Assembly: GCA_035293965.1 (NCBI GenBank)
Contig: DATGLW010000042.1
Span: forward strand, 1 to 27,050
Length of the DNA: 27,050 bases
Origin: DATGLW01 sp035293965
Lineage (GTDB): Bacteria > Actinomycetota > Acidimicrobiia > Acidimicrobiales > RAAP-2
Direction: 5' to 3'
Below are positions 22,140 through 27,050 of this stretch, in pieces. The position numbers and the translations under genes were made by a program. The notes under the pieces are model-generated. The model did no database searches and had not been told where the DNA came from. It was given only the letters and a program-made list of their open reading frames with translations. How positions within the stretch are numbered: the stretch's first letter is position 1; every line of letters starts with the position of its first letter.

Positions 22140-23306
22140 TCAGGCCGGCACGGCGGACCAGCCGGCTTCGGCGAGCCGCTCGGCCACGAGCGCCAGACGG
22201 TCCATCGGCTGTACCACCGCTACCCTGACGAAGCTGCCACCCGGCTGGCCGTACAGGTCGCCGGGGCTCACCAGCAATCCGGCCGATCTGGCCAGGGCAT
22301 CAGCCAGCTCCCAGCCGTTCGCCCACCGCTCGGGCACCGGCACCCAGAGGTAGAAACCGCCGGCCGGACGGCCGACCGGGCACCCGGCGGCGGTGAGGAC
22401 CCGAGCCAGGAAGTCGAGCCGCTCGCGGTACCGGGCGCGCTGCGCTCGCACGTGCTCGTCGTCGGCGAGCGCCACCGCCGCCGCCGCCTGGACGGGCCCG
22501 GGCACCATGAGGCCGGCGTGCTGGCGGACGTCGCGCAGGTACCCAACGAGCTCGGGGTCCCCCGCGTAGAACCCGGCCCTCACCCCAGCCAGGTTGGACC
22601 GCTTGGATAGGGAATGGACCGCCACCACGCCCGTTGCGCCGTGCTCGAGGATCGAGCGGGGCCGGCCCTCCCAGGTGAACTCGCAGTAGCACTCGTCGGA
22701 GAAGACGGGCACGCCGCGGGCGCGGCCCCACTCGGCCGCCTGGTTGAGGTCGGTCAGCCCGCCGGTGGGATTGGACGGCGAATTGGTCCACAGCAGGAGC
22801 GCCCGGCGGGCATCGCCGTCGGGGATGCGGCCGAGGTCGAGCCCCGAGCCGTCCGAAGAGGACGGCGGCACCGGCACCGCCCTGCACCCGGCCAGCGTGG
22901 CACCCATGGCATACGTCGGGTACGACACGGCGGGGTACAGCACCGTGTCGCGCGAAGGGTCGCGCAGCCTGAGCAGGTGCGGCACGGAGGCGACGAGCTC
23001 CTTGGTCCCCACGCACGCCGCCACGTCGGCGGCGTCGACGTGGACGCCGAAGCGCCGACGCAGCCAGTCGGCGGCGGCTCGCCGAAGCGCCGGTCCCCCC
23101 GCCGAGCTGGGATAGCCGCGCTCGGTGCCCGACACGCCGAGCGCGCGGACGACAGCGGGCGCGGGAGGGTCGCAGGGCGTGCCCACCGAGCAGTCGACCA
23201 TGCCCCCGGGCAGCGCCTCGGCAATGGCCTGCAGCTCCCGCAGGCGGTCGTAGGGGTAGGGAGGTGGTCGGAAGCCCCCGGCAGGGGCGGGGCTCGGCGT
23301 CGGCAC
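22140..23306 (-). CDS. dapC: Succinyldiaminopimelate transaminase (class I/II PLP aminotransferase)
   Basis: 388 aa from the GTG at 23306; another GTG at 23327 would add 7 residues. Fold type I features: the substrate region DCSVGTPCDPPAP, GTKELVASVPHLLRLRDP (cofactor loop), NSPSNPTGG, DECYCEFTW (PLP-ring Asp) and SLSKRSNLAGVRAGF with the Schiff-base K235, then a late Arg in GGSFVRVAVV. It makes N-succinyl-LL-DAP from N-succinyl-2-amino-6-oxopimelate with glutamate. The DapC assignment rests on family resemblance and on dapD and dapE lying directly downstream. Confidence 0.92.
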   Translation of the reverse strand: MPTPSPAPAGGFRPPPYPYDRLRELQAIAEALPGGMVDCSVGTPCDPPAPAVVRALGVSGTERGYPSSAGGPALRRAAADWLRRRFGVHVDAADVAACVGTKELVASVPHLLRLRDPSRDTVLYPAVSYPTYAMGATLAGCRAVPVPPSSSDGSGLDLGRIPDGDARRALLLWTNSPSNPTGGLTDLNQAAEWGRARGVPVFSDECYCEFTWEGRPRSILEHGATGVVAVHSLSKRSNLAGVRAGFYAGDPELVGYLRDVRQHAGLMVPGPVQAAAAVALADDEHVRAQRARYRERLDFLARVLTAAGCPVGRPAGGFYLWVPVPERWANGWELADALARSAGLLVSPGDLYGQPGGSFVRVAVVQPMDRLALVAERLAEAGWSAVPA

Positions 23307-23314
23307 CGGGGGGC

Positions 23315-23320
23315 ACGTTA
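23315..23320 (-). promoter_or_regulatory. Candidate leaderless promoter of dapC
   Basis: TAACGT (minus strand, 23320-23315) ends 8 nt before the GTG at 23306, so transcription would begin at that codon. It would favour 23306 over the upstream GTG at 23327. Confidence 0.35.
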
Positions 23321-23393
23321 CCGCCACCTGCGCACCCCGGGTGGATGGCGGCCTCCTGTGGTCCCGCGCGCCAACGGCGCCTGCCCGGGTATG

Positions 23394-23443
23394 CCCCCCA
23401 GTGGGCGTACTCGGCGGCCGCCCGGTGAGCCCCCAAGTGGGCG
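23394..23443. promoter_or_regulatory. Paired direct repeats with internal dyads between dapC and the RelE-like gene
   Basis: CCCCCCAGTGGGCG (23394-23407) and CCCCCAAGTGGGCG (23430-23443) are near-identical elements 36 bp apart, each with a CCC/GGG dyad. They lie in the 213-bp divergent gap and could be operators for either gene. No other element stands out in this gap. Confidence 0.3.
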
Positions 23444-23519
23444 GACGGTGTGGGCCGGCCGACAGAATGGTCGCGTCGCCCGGTTTCGGGCGGGACCACC
23501 TGGCACAGGAGGGCTCGGC

Positions 23520-23981
23520 ATGCCCCGAAGGAACGACCGGTCGGGCAGGGGCCGGACCGACCGAGCCCGCCGCCGTGCCGACCACGGCGGACCTGCCCGG
23601 CGCGAGACCGCCCAAGCACGAGGCAGGCAGCCGGCGACCGCCGGCGACGCAGGCGGGCAGGCACGAGGCGGCGGCGCAGGCGGGCAGGCACGAGGCGGCG
23701 GCGCAGGCGGGCAAGCCCGAGGCGGCAAAGGTCCCGGGCTCAACGTGATCTTGACCACCCACGCGCGGCGCCAGCTGGAGGAGCTCGGCCCACCGGCGCA
23801 CGCGGCCCTCCGCTTCCTGGAGGCCATGGAGCCCGGCGAGCTCGCGTGGACCGCCGAGCGACTCCCTCCCCAGCACGGGCGCGAGGTCTGGATGCTCTGG
23901 GCGGGGAGCGTACGGGTCCTCCTCGATCTCGAGGACGACGACCTCACCGTGCAGGGGTTCGGTTTGCGACCTCGGCGCTGA
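23520..23981 (+). CDS. RelE/ParE-like domain protein with Arg/Gly-rich repeat tail
   Basis: 153 aa from the ATG at 23520, chosen for AGGAGGG 6 nt upstream. Residues 1-76 are basic and low in complexity (PRRNDRSGRGRTDRARRR...), including three 9-residue repeats AGGQARGGG/K encoded by a 27-bp tandem repeat. From about residue 77 a compact domain runs VILTTHARRQLEELG, a second helix FLEAMEPGEL, then strands REVWMLWAGSVRVLLDL and DDLTVQGFGLRPRR. This is the beta-alpha-alpha-beta-beta-beta order of RelE/ParE toxins, with Arg residues at the usual core (GSVRVL) and C-terminal (GLRPRR) positions. No antitoxin-like gene is next to it. It may be an orphan ribonuclease-like or RNA-binding protein. The last 38 bp overlap the convergent hflX end. 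The fold call is by eye. Confidence 0.6.
   Translation: MPRRNDRSGRGRTDRARRRADHGGPARRETAQARGRQPATAGDAGGQARGGGAGGQARGGGAGGQARGGKGPGLNVILTTHARRQLEELGPPAHAALRFLEAMEPGELAWTAERLPPQHGREVWMLWAGSVRVLLDLEDDDLTVQGFGLRPRR
23650..23730 (+). repeat. Three 27-bp tandem repeats encoding AGGQARGGG
   Basis: Units 23650-23676, 23677-23703 and 23704-23730 share the start CAGGCGGGCA and differ by a few bases in the last. In the chosen frame each adds nine residues to the Arg/Gly tail. Confidence 0.9.
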
Positions 23982-25263
23982 GCGGCACGCGGTCCGCGAA
24001 CTCGCGGAAGCGGGCGCGGCCCGCCTCGTCGAGGACGACCCGGATCGTCGCCGCATCGGCACCGTCGCGCTGGTCGACGACCTCGCCCTCGCGATGGACC
24101 GCGGCGAGCACGTCGCCGCGGGACCAGGGGACCACCAGGGTGACGACGCAGTCGGACGCCCGCAGCCGTGCCGCCACCGCTCGGAGGAGGTCGTCGACGC
24201 CGTCACCCGCCTTCGCCGAGAGGCAGACCGCACCGCCGTGGGCCGCGGCCAGCAGGGCCGCGTCGGGTGACCGGTCCGCCTTGTTGACGGCCAGCAGCTC
24301 GGGCACGTCGCCGGCCCCGATCTCGGCCAGCACGGCACGGACGGCCTGGATCTGGGCCTCGGGGTCTGCCGCGGCGCCGTCGACCACGTGCACGACGAGA
24401 TCCGCCAGGCGCACGGAGTCCAGCGTCGAGCGGAACGCCTCGACCAGCTCGTGGGGAAGCTTCCGGACGAAGCCGACGGTGTCGGTCACGAGCACCGTCT
24501 CGCCGCCGGGCAGCGCGAGCTGGCGCGTGCGGGGATCGAGGGTCACGAACAGCCGGTCCGCGGCCGGCACGCCGGCGTCGGTCAGGCGGTTGAGCAGCGT
24601 CGACTTGCCGGCATTGGTGTAGCCGACGAGCACGATCTCCCGGTGCCGGCCACGCGCCCGCGAGCGGCGCTGGAGCTCGCGGGTCCGGTCGACCTGGCGC
24701 AGGTCGGCCTCGAGCCGGTGCATGCGCCGCACGAGCCGCCGGCGGTCGACCTCGAGCTGGGTCTCCCCGGGACCCCTCGTGCCGATCCCGCCCGCCTGCT
24801 GGCTGAGGCTCGCCCCGCGACCGCGCAGGCGCGGGAGGCGGTAGCGCATGAGCGCCATCTCCACCTGGGCCTTGCCCTCGGGGCTGCGGGCGTTCTGGGC
24901 AAAGATGTCGAGGATCACGGCCGTCCGGTCGATGGCAGTTCGCCCGAGCAGCTTCTCGAGGTTCCGTTGCTGTGCCGGCGTCAGCTCCTCGTCGAAGACG
25001 ACGGTGTCCGCGTCGACCGCACGCGACAGGTCGGCAAGCTCGGCCGCCTTCCCCCGCCCCACATAGGTGGCCGGGTCGGGGTGGTCGCGACGCTGCACCA
25101 CGCGGCCCACCACGTCGGCACCGGCGGAGTCGACGAGCAGCGCGAGCTCGTCGAGCGACGCCTCGACCTCCTCGGCCGAGGTGCCCGGGAAGACGACGCC
25201 GACGAGCACGATCCGCTCCCGAAAGGAACGGTCGATGAGGGTGCCCGGGAACGGGGCGCTCAT
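23944..25263 (-). CDS. hflX: Ribosome-associated GTPase HflX
   Basis: 439 aa; the ATG at 25263 overlaps the dapF stop (ATGA). The N-terminal HflX domain (about 15-185) holds VVQRRDHPDPATYVGRGK, DEELTPAQQRNLEK and the Gly-rich GIGTRGPGETQLEVDRRR. The GTPase domain has G1 GYTNAGKST (214-222), G3 DTVGF (261-265) and G4 NKAD. It splits or rescues stalled 70S ribosomes, for example in stress. In mycobacteria HflX is linked to macrolide tolerance and hypoxia; that role is not shown here. It follows miaA and dapF in one overlapping string, echoing the miaA-hfq-hflX linkage of Proteobacteria, with dapF in place of hfq. Confidence 0.96.
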   Translation of the reverse strand: MSAPFPGTLIDRSFRERIVLVGVVFPGTSAEEVEASLDELALLVDSAGADVVGRVVQRRDHPDPATYVGRGKAAELADLSRAVDADTVVFDEELTPAQQRNLEKLLGRTAIDRTAVILDIFAQNARSPEGKAQVEMALMRYRLPRLRGRGASLSQQAGGIGTRGPGETQLEVDRRRLVRRMHRLEADLRQVDRTRELQRRSRARGRHREIVLVGYTNAGKSTLLNRLTDAGVPAADRLFVTLDPRTRQLALPGGETVLVTDTVGFVRKLPHELVEAFRSTLDSVRLADLVVHVVDGAAADPEAQIQAVRAVLAEIGAGDVPELLAVNKADRSPDAALLAAAHGGAVCLSAKAGDGVDDLLRAVAARLRASDCVVTLVVPWSRGDVLAAVHREGEVVDQRDGADAATIRVVLDEAGRARFREFADRVPLSAEVANRTPAR

Positions 25264-26075
25264 CGCAGGTTCGCCGGGTCCACCACGACGTCGGCCACCT
25301 TGCGGACCGGACCGGCCAGGGTGGCCGCCCCTCCTGGGCCGTCGAGCACAACCTCGAGCCAGCCGCCGGGGTTCTGCACCCGCACACGATCACCGGCGAT
25401 CCCCCAGGCGCGCGCCGCGGCGGCGGCGGCGACGGTGCCCGTCCCGCAGGCCCTCGTCTCCCCGACGCCCCGTTCCCAGACCCGGAGCACCAGTGCGCCG
25501 TCGGCCAGCGGGCTCACGAGCTCCACGTTGATCCCCCCGGGGCGCTCGCGCTCGATCCGCGCGCCCACCGACGCCACGTCGGCGCCGGCGGCGCCGGGCC
25601 CGATGAGCACCAGGTGCGGGTTGCCCACGTCCACGAGCCGGCCCCTGGTACCGGGGACCGGCGAGGGCACCTCCTCCCCCAGCTTCGGGACACCCATGTC
25701 GACCGTGGCCCACAGCTCGCCGCCCTGCTCCCCGGGGCGCAGCTCGACGACCCGGATCCCCGCGTCCGTCTCGACGGCGACGCGCGGCGGGTGCACCAGG
25801 CCGGCGGATACCGCCGCCTGCACGAGACAGCGCACGCCGTTGCCGCTCATCTCGGCCCGGCTGCCGTCCGCGTTGAACAAGACCATCGCGAGATCGGCTC
25901 GCTTGCTCGTGCGCCCGAGGACGAACCCGTCCGCGCCCACGCCCCGGTGCCGGTCGCACAGCACGCGGACCGCTGCAGGCGTCAGGTCCGCGCCGGCGGG
26001 GTCGAGCGTGACGAGGAAATCGTTCCCCGATCCCTCGTGCTTGGTGAGCGTCAAGCGCCCCTCCCCTGCAGCCAT
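25260..26075 (-). CDS. dapF: Diaminopimelate epimerase
   Basis: 271 aa; the ATG at 26075 shares a base with the miaA stop (TGATG). The catalytic Cys pair is C83 (EMSGNGVRC) and C210 (ETRACGTGT). Other signatures are TKHEGSGNDF near the start, DRHRGVGADGF, FNADGS and VGNPHLVL. It interconverts LL- and meso-diaminopimelate, the form used for peptidoglycan cross-links and lysine. Length is typical. It is co-translated with miaA before and hflX after, and completes the DAP branch whose other genes lie 2-6 kb downstream on the same strand. Confidence 0.96.
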   Translation of the reverse strand: MAAGEGRLTLTKHEGSGNDFLVTLDPAGADLTPAAVRVLCDRHRGVGADGFVLGRTSKRADLAMVLFNADGSRAEMSGNGVRCLVQAAVSAGLVHPPRVAVETDAGIRVVELRPGEQGGELWATVDMGVPKLGEEVPSPVPGTRGRLVDVGNPHLVLIGPGAAGADVASVGARIERERPGGINVELVSPLADGALVLRVWERGVGETRACGTGTVAAAAAARAWGIAGDRVRVQNPGGWLEVVLDGPGGAATLAGPVRKVADVVVDPANLR

Positions 26076-27050
26076 CACACCAGTCTCGCAGCCGGTGGGC
26101 AGCCGCCGTGCACGGGCACGACGCCACCGTGCGCTGGCACGGGCGCGACGCCGTCGTGCACGCCACCCGCCGATCGACAGGCGCGGGGCTCGGTCGGGGG
26201 GGCCGCTGGTGAGGTCAACGCGTCGCACACGACGGCCACCGCATCGTCGTCGTCGCTCAGCCACCGGATGCGCGGATCGCGGCGGAACCACGCCCACTGG
26301 CGCCGGGCGAGGGCGCGGGTTCGGCGCACCGCCTGCTCGATGCACGCCTCGAGCGGGGCGCCGTGCTCCACGTGGGCCAGCAGCTCGCGGTAGCCGACCG
26401 CCTGTCGCGCCGTCCGCGAGAGCCCGTGCGGCAGCGACGCGAGACGTGCCACCTCGTCGAGCAGCCCCTGCTCCAGCCAGGTCGCGAACCGCTCCTCGAT
26501 CCGGCGGTCGACCGCAACCGGGTCGAAGGGGAGGCCGATCTGCGCCACCGGCGTGGGCGGGTACGTCTGCAGCCCCGGGCCGAACGACGAGAACGGGCGC
26601 CCCGAGCCGATCGTCACCTCGAGGGCCCGGACAACCCGCCGACGGTTGGCAGCCGTGGTGCGCGACGCGGCGAGCGGGTCCAGCTGCCCCAGGCGGGCGT
26701 GGAGCCGGGCCACCCCACCGGGCTCCGCGGCCTCGGCCTCGAGGGCGGCGGCGACCTCCGGGTACCGTGGCGGCAGGTCCAGCCCGTCGACCACCGCCCG
26801 CAGGTACAACCCGGTGCCGCCGACGAGGAGCGCCCGTGTGCCCCGCGCCGCGAGCAGCGAGAGCGCGGCCGCCGCCGCCCGCTGGAACTGCGACACGGTG
26901 AACTCCTCCCAGGGGTCCACCAGGTCGACCAGGTGGTGGGGCACGGTGGCACGGACCTCGGGAGGCGGTTTGGCAGTGGCGATGTCCATGGAGCGGTACA
27001 CGCACATCGAGTCGACCGACACGATCTCCACGTCCTGGCAGCGCGACGCC
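26075..27050 (-). CDS. miaA: tRNA dimethylallyltransferase (5' end off window)
   Basis: About 325 codons are present; the start and the P-loop (GxTASGKT) lie beyond 27050. The visible frame begins ASRCQDVEIVSVDSMCVYRSMDIATAKP, the substrate-tRNA loop, followed by HHLVDLVDPWEEFTVSQFQ, LLVGGTGLYLRAVVDGL, ANRRRVVRALEV and GYRELLAHV, then RRTRALARRQWAWFRRD. It adds dimethylallyl to A37 of tRNAs reading UNN codons. The last 45 or so residues (PPTEPRACRSAGG ... PPAARLV) are not family-like and are partly encoded by a 27-bp-spaced direct repeat (26114 and 26141), so the C-terminus seems extended. First gene of the miaA-dapF-hflX string within this window. Confidence 0.95.
   Translation of the reverse strand, partial: ASRCQDVEIVSVDSMCVYRSMDIATAKPPPEVRATVPHHLVDLVDPWEEFTVSQFQRAAAAALSLLAARGTRALLVGGTGLYLRAVVDGLDLPPRYPEVAAALEAEAAEPGGVARLHARLGQLDPLAASRTTAANRRRVVRALEVTIGSGRPFSSFGPGLQTYPPTPVAQIGLPFDPVAVDRRIEERFATWLEQGLLDEVARLASLPHGLSRTARQAVGYRELLAHVEHGAPLEACIEQAVRRTRALARRQWAWFRRDPRIRWLSDDDDAVAVVCDALTSPAAPPTEPRACRSAGGVHDGVAPVPAHGGVVPVHGGCPPAARLV

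Noticed and set aside
23341..23748. 135-aa Ala-rich frame with AAAQAGRHE repeats across the 27-bp repeat
   Set aside because: It is a histone-H1-like pattern, but it is an off-frame reading of the repeat; the frame from 23520 has the strong ribosome site and continues into the RelE-like domain.
26101..26180. Hairpin or operator in the 27-bp-spaced repeat at the end of miaA
   Set aside because: The repeats are direct and lie within the coding tail of miaA, which overlaps dapF; they are better explained as low-complexity coding sequence.

Overview
The window is very GC-rich, densely coded, actinobacterial chromosome, with strong third-position G/C and frequent GTG starts. The SOS boxes are of the actinobacterial CGAAC-N4-GTTCG type. 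The nrdR / LysM gene / lexA arrangement matches the mycobacterial Rv2718c-Rv2719c-lexA neighbourhood. An ERCC4 nuclease with an Lsr2-like tail is also typical of Actinobacteria. An uncultured or little-studied actinobacterial lineage, perhaps Acidimicrobiia, is my inference; no marker here proves the class. Nothing looks like a plasmid, prophage, IS element or CRISPR array.

Layout. (1) 1-911: the truncated ERCC4 nuclease, minus strand. (2) 1072-8589: an accessory catabolic block. Three divergent amidohydrolase-2 family proteins and a GntR/FCD regulator lie on the plus strand. They converge on a minus-strand operon (read 8589 to 5786) of an aldo/keto reductase, a double-VOC protein and an NAD-dependent epimerase/dehydratase. 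(3) 8590-9145: no protein gene; it holds tRNA-Cys(GCA) and a 7-unit 20-bp tandem repeat. (4) 9146-15181: a GT4 glycosyltransferase, a 69-aa membrane protein, glnD, a SAM methyltransferase and a DUF4388 protein. (5) 15161-19157: a DNA-damage block. A minus-strand string (LysM protein, nrdR, PIG-L deacetylase, dinB) diverges from lexA across a control region with four SOS boxes. (6) 19173-23306: dapC, dapD, dapE and an Fpg-type glycosylase, minus strand. (7) 23520-23981: a RelE/ParE-like domain behind an Arg/Gly repeat tail, plus strand. (8) 23944-27050: miaA (truncated), dapF and hflX, overlapping head to tail on the minus strand.

How the genes work together. dapC, dapD, dapE and dapF cover the succinylase branch from tetrahydrodipicolinate to meso-diaminopimelate, for lysine and peptidoglycan. 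LexA, DinB, NrdR and the LysM protein fit a DNA-damage response joining translesion synthesis, dNTP control and division arrest. The catabolic block has no assignable substrate, but its family mix suggests breakdown of a cyclic or aromatic carboxylated compound.

Themes that ordinary annotation would miss: each of the two divergent SOS promoters carries its own pair of LexA sites; short in-frame tandem repeats recur, often 15 bp long, and two of them duplicate translation-start regions; and glnD, nrdR, dapC and dapD seem to have leaderless promoters, with a TANNNT box 6-8 nt before the start codon.
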